64,000 bases of DNA from Atopobium sp. ICM42b (lineage in GTDB: Bacteria; Actinomycetota; Coriobacteriia; Coriobacteriales; Atopobiaceae). Location of the stretch: NCBI GenBank assembly GCA_000564995.1, contig JDFH01000002.1, forward strand, positions 117,205 to 181,204. The letters run 5' to 3'. Numbering within the stretch: position 1 is the first letter of the stretch; each line of letters begins with the position of its first letter. Positions 55,409 to 64,000 of the stretch are shown piece by piece. The notes under the pieces are model-generated. The model saw only the letters and a list, made by a program, of their open reading frames with translations, was not told where the DNA came from and searched no databases. Both the position numbers and the translations under genes were made by a program.

Positions 55409-55624
55409 ATGCATGCGCTTATGCGCGAACAAGTACTATACCTCGCAGCACTCTCTACGTCAAGCAAGATTGACGATTTTCTCGCCATAAAGGTATAAGG
55501 CTTGCGTACAAAAGCCAAGAAAGTTGCACTGTCGCCAGCACAAGTGGGGTCAGACGGCTAAACTATTTATACTGTCTTTGGGGCGCTGTGCTTGCGCCAA
55601 ACAGCTATAGAAGGACTTTTGAGG

Positions 55625-57169
55625 ATGACATTACACGAGCTCCTGGCGCTCTTTACCAGCAAGAACATCGAGTACACCACCGCGAATCTTGACGCGGTGG
55701 ATCAAAACGTACAGCTTACCGATGTTGCAAGCGATTCTCGTGAGGTCACCCCTGGCTCGCTGTTTGTCTGCAAGGGTGCGCACTTCTCGCCAGCGTATCT
55801 GGCAAGCGCGGTGGAGGCTGGGGCTGTTGCGTACCTCTGCCAGCAGTCGCTTGCGGAAGATCTGCAGTCAGTGGCGCCAAACGTAGCCGCTATTTGCGTG
55901 CATGACGTGCGCCTTGCCATGGCCTACGCGGCCGCAGGCGTTGCGGGACATCCCGACAAGAAGCTCACCACCATCGGCATTACGGGTACAAAAGGCAAGT
56001 CTACCTGCTCGTATATGCTGCGCGCTATTCTTGACGGCGACGAGCCGTACTCCAAGTGCGGCGTGATTGGCGGTATTGAGGTGTTTGACGGCAAAGACAC
56101 TCAGCCGGCGCACAACACCACGCCCGAGGCTCCTGAGCTGTGGCGCCATCTCAAGCACGCCGCGGACGCTGGCCTCCCCTACGTTGACATGGAGATTTCC
56201 AGCCAGGGACTCAAGTACGACCGTACGGTTGGCCTCAATCTGAGCGTCGCGGTGTTCCTAAACATTGGAACCGATCACATTTCCCCTGTTGAACACCCTA
56301 CTTTTGAAGATTACTTTGAGAGCAAGTTGAAGATTTTTGATCTTGCTCGCGTGGCCGTCATCAACAAGAACACCATGATGTTTGACCAGGTCATGAAGCG
56401 GGCACAGAGGTGCGAGAAGGTCTTAACTTTCTCTACAACCGATTCCGACGCTACCGTTTGGGCGGACGACATTACCCCTCACCAGGGCATGGTCACGTTT
56501 ACCGTACACGCGCCAACCTGGACCAGCGCCGCCGCGCTGCCTATGTCCGGCCTCTTTAACGTGGAGAATGCTCTTGCGGCAATCACCGTTGCCGACTACC
56601 TGGGCATTCGCGAGAAGGACGCTGTGCTTCCTTTGATGAACGTTAAGGTGCCAGGTCGCATGGAGCTGCTGAGCTCGCCCGATAACAAGGTCACGGGCTT
56701 GGTCGACTACGCCCACAACAAGCTTTCCTACCAGAAGCTTTTCTCGTCAACGTCCAAGGAATTCCCTGGTTATGGCCGCTATGTAGTCATGGGAGCCGTA
56801 GGCGGTAAGGCGTACAACCGTCGCCAGGAGCTGCCTGAAGAAGCGGCCAAGTGGGCGGACCTGATGATTTACACCACCGAGGACTGCAACATGGAAGATC
56901 CTGCGGTGATTTGCGCGCAGATGGCCGAGGCCACGCCTGAGGGCGCCGCGCACAAGATTATCCTTGACCGCTATGACGCCATTTACGAGGCAGTTTCCGC
57001 AGCTTACGACGACCCTCGCCCGGTGCTGGTGTATCTGCTGGCTAAGGGAGACGAGCCGTTCAACATTATCGGCGGCAAGCACGTTCCGTGGATGACGGAT
57101 GCTGCCGCGTTCAAGGCCGCTGTCCGCGCCAAGCTGGACGAGCGTGCTGGCCGTACGGACCGCGAGTAA
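55625..57169 (+). CDS. murE: MurE-like UDP-N-acetylmuramyl-tripeptide synthetase
   Basis: 514 aa from ATG 55625 (GAAGGA and GAGG upstream; an 11-residue-longer TTG start is less likely). N-terminal Mur domain (VASDSREVTPGSLFVCKGAHF), ATP loop GITGTKGKSTCSYM, central HNTTPEAPELWRHL, and C-terminal GLVDYAHNKLSYQKL. It adds the third residue to UDP-MurNAc-L-Ala-D-Glu. The specificity region reads TTEDCNMEDP in place of the DNPR that marks meso-DAP enzymes, so the amino acid added is probably not DAP; lysine or ornithine is possible. It may be a second MurE paralogue. Confidence 0.8.
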   Translation: MTLHELLALFTSKNIEYTTANLDAVDQNVQLTDVASDSREVTPGSLFVCKGAHFSPAYLASAVEAGAVAYLCQQSLAEDLQSVAPNVAAICVHDVRLAMAYAAAGVAGHPDKKLTTIGITGTKGKSTCSYMLRAILDGDEPYSKCGVIGGIEVFDGKDTQPAHNTTPEAPELWRHLKHAADAGLPYVDMEISSQGLKYDRTVGLNLSVAVFLNIGTDHISPVEHPTFEDYFESKLKIFDLARVAVINKNTMMFDQVMKRAQRCEKVLTFSTTDSDATVWADDITPHQGMVTFTVHAPTWTSAAALPMSGLFNVENALAAITVADYLGIREKDAVLPLMNVKVPGRMELLSSPDNKVTGLVDYAHNKLSYQKLFSSTSKEFPGYGRYVVMGAVGGKAYNRRQELPEEAAKWADLMIYTTEDCNMEDPAVICAQMAEATPEGAAHKIILDRYDAIYEAVSAAYDDPRPVLVYLLAKGDEPFNIIGGKHVPWMTDAAAFKAAVRAKLDERAGRTDRE

Positions 57170-57174
57170 CGGCG

Positions 57175-57315
57175 GCGACGCGGGTGTCGCTGCAAAGGTT
57201 GACGGAGCGGGTCAGAAAAGCGCAGGTGAGTTGGTGGACGATGGTGCTTCGATCCAGATAATCCTTGAGCCGCGCATGATTGAGAAGAATAGTGTGCGTT
57301 CTTTAGTTCGCTAAT
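57175..57315 (+). pseudogene. 3' remnant of a LacI-family regulator gene
   Basis: In frame with a +2-shifted reading, this stretch encodes VDDGASIQIILEPRMIEKNS and VRSLVR then stop, nearly identical to the C-terminus of the LacI regulator at 61137 (VDDSTSIQIILEPRMIEKNS). Only ~45 codons remain, fused to the end of murE. It forms the inner part of one arm of a large inverted repeat around the phosphoketolase gene. Confidence 0.82.
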
Positions 57316-57394
57316 CAGATTTCTGCATATTTGTGTAATAAAATGCATTCTTATGAATACGTAATTTTTGACCTCAAAATTATGTGCCGAAAAA

Positions 57395-57542
57395 GGTAAA
57401 AAATGCGTTTAGTTGGGGATGAAAACTTAAAATTGGTCGATTTATCCCCAACTAAGACGATTTTTTACCGCCTCAAAAACTTTTATCTGGGGAAACGTTG
57501 TATGCAGAAACCTGTATTCCCCAACTAAACGCATTTTTTACC
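57395..57542. repeat. Intergenic repeat, family 1, 148-bp form (copy C)
   Basis: Outer inverted ends (TAAAAAATGCGTTTAGTTGG and CCAACTAAACGCATTTTTTA) plus a third internal copy CCAACTAAGACGATTTTTTA at 57448. It is an inverted duplicate of copy D at 60909, also 148 bp. Confidence 0.88.
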
Positions 57543-57661
57543 ACCTGGGTGCGCGGGCGCAGTTACGTCCCAAATTACTCAAACAAGGCGAGAGAATCAG
57601 GCTCCATGAGAGCTCTCATGAAGGGGCTTTCGAAATCAGCTTCGGACATACTTCAAAGCGC

Positions 57662-57779
57662 GCCTGAAAAGTGCAAAGAATCTGTATTTCAGATACAGAT
57701 TCTTTGACGAAATCAGGCAAATCCACAGTTTCTTTTACGTTTTCAGGCAGAATTTACAGATTCTTTGCAGAAATCAGGC
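57662..57779. repeat. Intergenic repeat, family 2, 118 bp (copy 2)
   Basis: Near-identical to 31540-31657, in the same orientation and of equal length. The internal motif here makes a perfect local hairpin (CAAAGAATCTGTATTTCAGA followed by TACAGATTCTTTG). The remainder of 57543-58019 is GC-rich low-complexity sequence without a gene. Confidence 0.88.
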
Positions 57780-57874
57780 GCGCGTCGAGCGCATACCCGG
57801 GCGCATTGAACGCACACCGCGCGCGCCGCCCGCCTGGCGAGAAACCCCGTCTGCTAGCAGCGCTTTTGCACAAG

Positions 57875-57907
57875 AAAACCCGGTACCCACACGAAGTGGA
57901 TACCGGG
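57875..57907 (-). terminator. Terminator of the phosphoketolase gene
   Basis: Minus-strand stem CCCGGTATCCAC/GTGGGTACCGGG followed by TTTTCTTG, 112 nt after the stop. It resembles the lysS terminator. Confidence 0.8.
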
Positions 57908-58019
57908 CGGAAGGCACGTTTGCGCAGCTAGCACGCGCGGCGCTCGCGGCTCGTACGTAGCACGCACGTCGCTCGCAGCTAGCGCGGTTGCGCCGTGCGG
58001 CGCTCGCGGTCGCGACGTG

Positions 58020-60491
58020 TTACTCGTTGTCGCCGGCGGTTGCCTGAGTTGCGGAGATAGCCTGATCAGCATCGGAAGCGTCTGGCCAAGACCAGTCGGT
58101 GAATGCTGGGTGATCATAGCCCTTCTCGACAGCAAACTCGAAGGCCTCGGTGCGGAACTTCTCCCACTCGTCAATCTGATCTGCCCACTTCTGAGCGTCA
58201 ATCATGCGGAGAGCGTCAGCAGCAAGTGCCCAACGGTCCATGTTGTTCAGGCGCAGCATGTCGTAAGGAGTTGTGGTGGAACCCTGCTCCTCGTAGCCAT
58301 GAACGTTGAAGTTGTCGTGGTTTGGACGGTCCCAAATCAGGCGGCGGACAGAACCAGCGTAAGCGTGGAACGCGAAGAGAACTGGCTTGTCTGCGGAGAA
58401 GAGCTTGGTGAACTCCTCATCGGAGAGAGCCTCGTCGTTCTCGGAAGCGTTCTGAATCTTGAGCAGGTCAACAACGTTGACGAAGCGGGCCTTGATGCCC
58501 AGCTTGCCAAGCATGTCAAGGGCTGCCAGGAGCTCCTGAGTTGGGACGTCGCCGCAGGACGCGAGAACAATGTCCTCCTCGCCAGCCTCAGCGTTGGAAG
58601 CCCACTTCCACTCCTTAGCACCAGCTGCAAGCTCCTCACGAGCCTCGTCGAGGGTTACCCACGTTGGAGCAGGCTGCTTACCAGCGAAGATTGCGTTGAT
58701 GCAGTTTGTGGAGGTGTAGCACTTCTCGCCAACCGCAAGCAGGAGGTTAGCGTCTGCTGGGAAGTAGATGTTGGTGATGTGATCGTTGTTGAAGCTCTTG
58801 TTGAGCATGATGTCAACAAAACCAGGATCCTGGTGAGAGAATCCGTTGTGGTCCTGGCGCCAAACGTGGCTGGAAAGGACCAGGTTGAGAGCGGAGATAG
58901 GCTTGCGCCATGGAATGTGGCGGACGGTAGCCTCAAGCCACTTAGCGTGCTGGTTGATCATGGAGTCAATGATGTGAACGAATGACTCGTAGCTGGACCA
59001 GATACCGTGGCGGCCGGTCAGAGTGTAGCCCTCAAGCAGGCCCTCACACTGGTGCTCGGAAAGCTGCTCGATAACGTTACCAACTGGGGAGATGTGCTCG
59101 TCGTTCTCAAAGTCGTCGTTGAAGCCGCCGAACCACTGCTTGTCGGTTACCTGGAAGGAAGGCTGCAGACGGTTGGAAGCGGTCTCGTCAGGTCCAAAGA
59201 TACGGAACTCGGAGCGGTTGCTGTTGATGAGCTCAGCGGTGTACTCGCCAAGAACGCGCGTTGCCTCAGTGGCACCAAAGCCGTGGCCCTTCTCGGCAAC
59301 TGGGATCTCGTACTTCTTTGCGTCAGGAAGGACGAGGTTGCGGCGGATTGCGCCACCGTTTGCGTTAGGGTTAGCGCCGAGGCGGAGGTCACCCTTAGGC
59401 ATGAAAGCGGTAACCTCTGGACGGATTGCGCCCTTCTCGGTGAAGAGAGTCTCTGGCTTGTAGGAGCCCATCCAGTCGCGAAGGACCTGGAAGTGAGCCT
59501 CGGTGTCGCGAGCGGATGCCAGTGGAACCTGGTGTGCGCGCCAAGAGCCCTCGGTCTTCTTGCCGTCAATGTAAGGAGGGCAAGTCCAACCCTTAGGGGT
59601 GCGGAAGATGATCATTGGGTAGTAAGGACGGGATGCGTCACCTGCGGCTGCGCGACTCTTGATAGCGCAGATCTCGTTGAAGACAGCCTCGAGAAGAGCT
59701 GCGAAACGACGGTGGATGGATGCGTGGTCCTCATCGTCAAAGCCTGCAACAAAGTTGTAAGGGTGGTAGCCCATGCCGCGGAAGAACTCGTCGCGCTCAC
59801 CGTCGGAAATACGAGCAAGGATGGTTGGGTTAGCAATCTTGTAGCCGTTGAGGTGCAAGATTGGAAGAACGATACCATCGGTCAGTGGGTCCATGAACTT
59901 GTTGGTCTGCCAAGAAGTTGCAAGTGGGCCGGTCTCTGCCTCGCCGTCGCCGACAACAGCGACTGCCAGCAGGGATGGGTTGTCCAGGACAGCGCCGTAA
60001 GCGTGGGACAGAGTGTAGCCCAGCTCGCCGCCCTCATGGATGGAGCCTGGAGTCTCAGGTGCGTAGTGGGAAGGAATTCCGCCTGGGTAAGAGAAGCGGC
60101 GGAAGAACTTCTGGAGGCCCTCTTCATCGTCGGTGATGAATGGGTAGGTCTCGCGATAAGTGCCGTCGAGCAGGGACTGTGCGGTACCTGCAGGTCCACC
60201 GTGACCAGGGCCCATGAGGAAGATGGTGTTCTGGTTATGGTCGCGGATGAAGCGGTTGACGTGGCCAAACAGGAAGTTCAGGCCTGGGGTGGTTCCCCAG
60301 TGGCCAACCAGGCGATGCTTAACGTCCTCGCGAGAGAAACCGTCCTTCATAAGAGGGTTGCTGCGAAGATAAATCTGACCAACAGACAGGTAGTTAGCTG
60401 CGCGCCAATACCTATCGACGCCGGCAAGCTCGTCCTCAGATACAGGCTGATTCAGGGTCTGCCAAGGTGTGCCGTACACGGGCTGAGCCAT
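58020..60491 (-). CDS. xfp: Phosphoketolase (xylulose-5-phosphate/fructose-6-phosphate)
   Basis: 823 aa, the normal size. Thiamine-diphosphate enzyme that splits X5P (or F6P) to acetyl phosphate plus G3P (or E4P). The phosphoketolase signatures [36 protein letters not shown] and [19 protein letters not shown] are exact. AAGGAGGAG precedes the ATG. It is single-gene, with a ~290-bp leader containing a LacI-type operator, and is bracketed by inverted repeats. It links the pentose pool (including ribose from rbsK) to acetate formation. Confidence 0.96.
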   Translation of the reverse strand: MAQPVYGTPWQTLNQPVSEDELAGVDRYWRAANYLSVGQIYLRSNPLMKDGFSREDVKHRLVGHWGTTPGLNFLFGHVNRFIRDHNQNTIFLMGPGHGGPAGTAQSLLDGTYRETYPFITDDEEGLQKFFRRFSYPGGIPSHYAPETPGSIHEGGELGYTLSHAYGAVLDNPSLLAVAVVGDGEAETGPLATSWQTNKFMDPLTDGIVLPILHLNGYKIANPTILARISDGERDEFFRGMGYHPYNFVAGFDDEDHASIHRRFAALLEAVFNEICAIKSRAAAGDASRPYYPMIIFRTPKGWTCPPYIDGKKTEGSWRAHQVPLASARDTEAHFQVLRDWMGSYKPETLFTEKGAIRPEVTAFMPKGDLRLGANPNANGGAIRRNLVLPDAKKYEIPVAEKGHGFGATEATRVLGEYTAELINSNRSEFRIFGPDETASNRLQPSFQVTDKQWFGGFNDDFENDEHISPVGNVIEQLSEHQCEGLLEGYTLTGRHGIWSSYESFVHIIDSMINQHAKWLEATVRHIPWRKPISALNLVLSSHVWRQDHNGFSHQDPGFVDIMLNKSFNNDHITNIYFPADANLLLAVGEKCYTSTNCINAIFAGKQPAPTWVTLDEAREELAAGAKEWKWASNAEAGEEDIVLASCGDVPTQELLAALDMLGKLGIKARFVNVVDLLKIQNASENDEALSDEEFTKLFSADKPVLFAFHAYAGSVRRLIWDRPNHDNFNVHGYEEQGSTTTPYDMLRLNNMDRWALAADALRMIDAQKWADQIDEWEKFRTEAFEFAVEKGYDHPAFTDWSWPDASDADQAISATQATAGDNE

Positions 60492-60764
60492 GTGCTCCTC
60501 CTTTTCTTGGGCTGCCGCCTGCGCGTTTACGCAGGTTAGGCAACCTCGTTGCTTCCATCACCTGAGCGTTTGTTTTGTTCGCCGTCCGTGAAAGCGTACG
60601 TGTAGCCACATTTTGTGCTGTGCACGCAAAGTACGTGCGCATTTCTGCGCAGGTACACCGCTTTTAGAGCGGACATTCCCGCCTTGCGACGAGAGCTAGA
60701 GCGAACATAACAACACATACATAACAGTATGATGCTTCGGCTATGTTTCAAATACTACTCTAAG

Positions 60765-60782
60765 TGATAAAACGTTTTATCA
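60765..60782. promoter_or_regulatory. LacI-type operator upstream of xfp
   Basis: TGATAAAACGTTTTATCA is a perfect 18-bp palindrome with central CG, the standard form of LacI/GalR-family operators. It lies ~275 nt upstream of the xfp start and ~360 nt beyond the end of the lacI gene. The probable effector is a sugar that feeds the phosphoketolase path. Confidence 0.75.
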
Positions 60783-60908
60783 AGATGAGATTTCTGGAAA
60801 ATTCTTTCTGGGGAGGCTTTTAAGGCGTCTTTCGATCAGCAAAACGATCCCCCAACAGTACCCAACAGTACCCACGATGCCGAAATTTGCCCAAAATGGT
60901 GCCCAAGT

Positions 60909-61056
60909 GGTAAAAAATGCGTTTAGTTGGAGATTTCATTTTTCTGCATACAACGTTTGGCCAGATAAAAGTTTTTGGTGCGGTAAAAAATCGTCTTAGT
61001 TGGAGATAAATCAGCTAATTTTCATTTTTCATTTCCAACTAAACGGGTTTTTTACC
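60909..61056. repeat. Intergenic repeat, family 1, 148-bp form (copy D)
   Basis: Same three-motif structure as copy C in the opposite orientation: TAAAAAATGCGTTTAGTTGG, an internal TAAAAAATCGTCTTAGTTGG at 60984, and an inverted right end. The homology with the 57.4-kb arm continues to the lacI 3' end, giving arms of roughly 350 bp. Confidence 0.88.
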
Positions 61057-61136
61057 TTTTTCGGCACATAATTTTGAGGCCAAAAATTACGTATTCATAG
61101 AAATGAATTTAATAGTGTAATTATGCAGAATTTTGA

Positions 61137-62234
61137 TTAGCGACCCAAAACACGCACGCTATTCTTCTCAATCATGCGCGGCTCAAGGATTATTTGGATT
61201 GAAGTGCTATCGTCCACCGTATCATCTGCGTTTTTCTGACCTGCTTCGTCACCCTTCGCAGCAACATAACCTGCGGCGCCAACATCCGCCCCATGCTCGC
61301 CCAGACGACGAAACATAATCGAAAGCGCGGCGTCAGAAAGCTCATCAACATTTTGCTCAATCGAGGTCAGCGCTGGCTCAAACAGTGCGTCTGAAATGCT
61401 GTTATCGTATCCGACAACAGAATAGTCGCGGGGAACATGCAAGCCACGCTCGTAAAGATAGCGCAGCAAGCCCAACGCAATGTTGTCCGACGTCGCAACA
61501 ACCGCGGTAGCTTTCACGCGAATCAGCTGCTGAGCTGCAAGATACGCATCAGGAATGTAATAATCACTGGTCAGTACAAGCGACTGATCCAGCTCCAGGC
61601 CCTTCTCGCCAAGAGCGCGAACGTAACCATTGAGGCGCGCGCAGCCGGTGTTGGAGGCGGTGTTGACCATGCACGCGATCCGGCGATGACCGTGATCTAG
61701 CAGGTATTTTGTGGCCAGATAGCCGCCAAGCTCGTTGTTGAACGTGACTTTGTCGCAGTCGAGCGCGTCGATGGTTCGGTCCACCATGACGTACGGCACG
61801 GGCAGCTGCTCCAAGTCGGCGATGAGCTGCTTTGAGGCTTCTACCTCGTCGGACGTGATGATAAAGATGCCGTCGGCGCCGCGATTGACCAGCAGTCGCA
61901 CAAGGTCCGCATCGTTTGACGTGCTGTTATCCGAGTTAGTGATGAACAGCGCGTATCCGCGACGGCGGCACTTCATCTCCAGCATCTTTGCAAACGACGA
62001 GAAAAACCGGCTCTCGATATTCGGCACGATCAGCCCCAGCGTCTGCGTATGCTGCGTGACCAGGCTTCGTGCGATCTGGTTGGGAATGTAGTGCTCGCGA
62101 CGGGCAACGTCGAGGATGCGACGGCGGTTCTCGTCGCTCACGCGCACCGGCCGGCCGTTCAGCACCAGCGAAACCGTGGCGGGCGACAGCCCCACCTCGC
62201 GCGCAATCGTTTTTAGGGTGACTTTTTCTGCCAC
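61137..62234 (-). CDS. LacI/GalR-family transcriptional repressor
   Basis: 365 aa from GTG 62234 (GAGGTAAC upstream). N-terminal HTH VTLKTIAREVGLSPATVSLV, a hinge helix PNQIARSLVTQHTQTLGLIVP, and a periplasmic-binding-protein core. The C-terminal ~50 residues, an Ala/Asp-rich linker plus SIQIILEPRMIEKNS, are duplicated next to murE. It probably represses xfp through the 60765 palindrome. The longer reading to 62720 runs antisense through the UPF0210 gene start and is rejected. Confidence 0.9.
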   Translation of the reverse strand: MAEKVTLKTIAREVGLSPATVSLVLNGRPVRVSDENRRRILDVARREHYIPNQIARSLVTQHTQTLGLIVPNIESRFFSSFAKMLEMKCRRRGYALFITNSDNSTSNDADLVRLLVNRGADGIFIITSDEVEASKQLIADLEQLPVPYVMVDRTIDALDCDKVTFNNELGGYLATKYLLDHGHRRIACMVNTASNTGCARLNGYVRALGEKGLELDQSLVLTSDYYIPDAYLAAQQLIRVKATAVVATSDNIALGLLRYLYERGLHVPRDYSVVGYDNSISDALFEPALTSIEQNVDELSDAALSIMFRRLGEHGADVGAAGYVAAKGDEAGQKNADDTVDDSTSIQIILEPRMIEKNSVRVLGR

Positions 62235-62423
62235 GTTACCTCGCAACTTGCCCCGTTTGTCGTTGTTGCTTAAGTATAATAGTCGAGAAACCCCTGCGGC
62301 TGGTCGTCCGCCAAAAGCCAAGCCTTGTCTCCACACGACAACCGCACCTGGACCCCGATACCGCACGCAAGCTGCACCTGCGCCCCGGCGCTCGCACGAC
62401 AACCGCATTCCGAGAGGACGCGC

Positions 62424-63788
62424 ATGAACATTACTCCACAGGAAATCGCCGAAACCCTCGCCATGGTCAGCGAGCAAAACCTTGACCTGCGCACCATCAC
62501 GATGGGCATCTCGCTCAATAGCTGCGCAGACGAGGACCTGGATCGCATGTGCCAGAAGGTCTACGACCGCATCACGCGCAAGGCCGAACACCTGGTGTCC
62601 GTGGCCGAGGACCTGGAGCGCGAGTACGGCATCCCTATTGCCAACAAGCGCGTTTCCGTCACGCCAATCGCACAGATTGCGGCATGTACCTCGGCGCAAG
62701 ACCTGACCCCGCTGGCCCACACACTGGACCGTGCGGCCGAGACACTAGGTATCGACTTTTTGGGTGGCTTCTCGGCACTGGTCCACAAGGGCCTTGGCGA
62801 CGCCGACCGCCGACTCATCGCATCCATCCCCGAGGCGTTGGCCACCACGTCGCGCGTCTGTTCCTCGGTAAACGTCGCTTCTACGCGCGCGGGCATCAAC
62901 ATGGACGCTGTCCTGCTCATGGCCAAAACCGTGCTCGAAGCCGCTCGTCGCACCACCGACATTCAGTGCTACGGTGCCGCTAAGCTGGTCGTTTTTGCCA
63001 ACATGGTGGAGGACTCCCCCTTCATGGCCGGCGCGGTCCACGGCAGCGGAGAGGCAGACGCCGTCATTAACGTGGGTGTTTCTGGTCCTGGTGTCATGGC
63101 TGCAGCCCTCGCTGAACTTCCCGACTCCGCAAACCTCATGGACGTTGCCGAGAAGATCAAGCAGACCGCATTTAAGATTACCCGCGCAGGCGAGCTGATG
63201 AGCCGCGAGGCTTCAAGGCGTCTAGGTGTCGAGAAGGGCATCGTAGACCTGAGTCTTGCACCTACCCCTGCAGCTGGCGATTCCGTCGCTAAGATTCTGG
63301 AGCTCATCGGCGTTGGCGAATGCGGCGGCCCCGGAACCACCTGCGCACTTGCCCTGCTCAATGACGCTGTCAAAAAGGGCGGCGTCATGGCGTCGTCAAG
63401 CGTTGGCGGCCTGTCCGGCGCATTCATCCCGGTCTCCGAGGATGCAGGCATGATTCGCGCAGCTCAAGACGGTGCGCTCTCGCTCGAGAAACTCGAGGCA
63501 ATGACCTCAGTGTGCTCCGTTGGCTTGGACATGATTGCTATTCCTGGCGATTCCTCCGTGGAAACCATTGCGGGCATCATCGCAGATGAGATGGCTATTG
63601 GCGTCATCAACACCAAGACCACGGCGGTCCGTGTTATCCCAGCTATCGGTTACAACGAGGGCGACGTCCTGGAGTTTGGTGGCCTCTTTGGATCCGCGCC
63701 CATCATGCCGGTCAACCAGTTTGCGGGTACGGTGCTTGCCCACCGAGGCGGTCGCTTTCCCGCTCCGCTTAATTCACTCAAGAACTAG
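62424..63788 (+). CDS. UPF0210 / PFL-family protein (DUF711)
   Basis: 454 aa, the family length, from ATG 62424 with GAGAGGA upstream. [24 protein letters not shown] and the C-terminal [24 protein letters not shown] are characteristic of UPF0210. Family function is unknown; remote similarity to glycyl-radical pyruvate formate-lyases has been noted. The ACT-domain UPF0237 gene that commonly precedes it is absent here. Divergent from lacI; a TATAAT near 62275 could serve it. Confidence 0.88.
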   Translation: MNITPQEIAETLAMVSEQNLDLRTITMGISLNSCADEDLDRMCQKVYDRITRKAEHLVSVAEDLEREYGIPIANKRVSVTPIAQIAACTSAQDLTPLAHTLDRAAETLGIDFLGGFSALVHKGLGDADRRLIASIPEALATTSRVCSSVNVASTRAGINMDAVLLMAKTVLEAARRTTDIQCYGAAKLVVFANMVEDSPFMAGAVHGSGEADAVINVGVSGPGVMAAALAELPDSANLMDVAEKIKQTAFKITRAGELMSREASRRLGVEKGIVDLSLAPTPAAGDSVAKILELIGVGECGGPGTTCALALLNDAVKKGGVMASSSVGGLSGAFIPVSEDAGMIRAAQDGALSLEKLEAMTSVCSVGLDMIAIPGDSSVETIAGIIADEMAIGVINTKTTAVRVIPAIGYNEGDVLEFGGLFGSAPIMPVNQFAGTVLAHRGGRFPAPLNSLKN

Positions 63789-63807
63789 AAAGAGAGCCTC
63801 CACTTCT

Positions 63808-63851
63808 GAACTGCCTCCCATTTCTTGGACACGAGAAATAGGAGGCAGTTC
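63808..63851 (+). terminator. Terminator of the UPF0210 gene
   Basis: Long stem GAACTGCCTCC...ATTTCT / AGAAATA...GGAGGCAGTTC. It lacks a strong T-run but is nearly the same hairpin as at 23336. Confidence 0.7.
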
Positions 63852-63853
63852 AA

Positions 63854-63981
63854 AACACACCTAAGTCGGATAATCTGTTAAAAAGACGTATACATGACGC
63901 AGAAAGCCACAAACATGCAGATTATCGTCATTAGGTGTGTAATATGCCCGCAATGAGCAGAATATCCGACTTAGGTGTGTT
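63854..63981. repeat. Intergenic repeat, family 3, 128 bp
   Basis: Perfect 19-bp terminal inverted repeats AACACACCTAAGTCGGATA / TATCCGACTTAGGTGTGTT, plus a third internal partial copy (ATTATCGTCATTAGGTGTGT at 63922). No coding potential. Only one copy in the window. Confidence 0.8.
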
Positions 63982-64000
63982 CCGTAGATACTAAATTTAT

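Noticed and set aside
59007-60539. 510-codon plus-strand ORF opposite the phosphoketolase gene
   Set aside because: It lies entirely antisense to a clearly homologous gene, has no ribosome site, and its composition mirrors the xfp codons.

Overview
This window looks like a mid-GC Coriobacteriia chromosome, most likely Atopobiaceae (Lancefieldella/Atopobium or Olsenella-like). That assignment rests on gene content and protein flavour only, because no search could be run. The gene set fits a fermentative host-associated actinobacterium: malolactic enzyme with a malate carrier, phosphoketolase, MurNAc salvage, Tat-exported lipoproteins, the MEP isoprenoid pathway and c-di-AMP synthesis.

Layout. 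1-11.8 kb is a mostly minus-strand housekeeping block: tatA, greA, lysS, clpC, disA, ispD, ispF, cysS and partial rlmB. An AT-rich, frameshifted ABC exporter interrupts it on the plus strand between ispF and cysS. 11.9-16.1 kb carries a spermidine-synthase-like protein, malolactic enzyme and a malate permease. 16.2-18.2 kb is nucleoside hydrolase plus ribokinase, which together release ribose from nucleosides and phosphorylate it. 18.4-23.4 kb holds a 31-codon ORF, an MgtA-type P-type ATPase and two nitroreductase-family proteins. 23.9-31.3 kb is a MurNAc recycling locus (mupG, murP, murQ, murR) facing a divergent Tat-lipoprotein serine hydrolase resembling AmiE. 31.7-36.2 kb has small redox and detoxification genes, oligoendopeptidase F and an alpha/beta hydrolase.

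36.5-49.2 kb is a defence island. A tightly packed minus-strand operon encodes a DruH-like protein, a DruE-like giant DUF1998 helicase and a NERD-nuclease/UvrD-type helicase. The first two are the two components of Druantia type III. A small ribbon-helix-helix gene, broken by one base, sits 5 nt upstream of druH. Next to the operon are a fragment of what looks like a restriction-modification methylase and an intact ApeA-like HEPN gene.

49.3-54.3 kb has a TDT-family carrier, a two-gene membrane cassette bracketed by 20-bp direct repeats, and an iron-chelate ABC importer. 54.5-64 kb holds an esterase, initiator tRNA, a MurE-like ligase, phosphoketolase between inverted repeats, a LacI regulator and a UPF0210 protein.

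Two genome-scale signals stand out. First, the 9-mer TGGCGAGAA/TTCTCGCCA occurs at least 22 times (its 8-mer core at least 30 times), sometimes as inverted pairs or in terminators, as DNA uptake sequences do, and it is nearly absent from 36.1-52.8 kb. Second, three unrelated families of short intergenic repeats (118-179 bp) are built from inverted copies of a roughly 20-nt motif.
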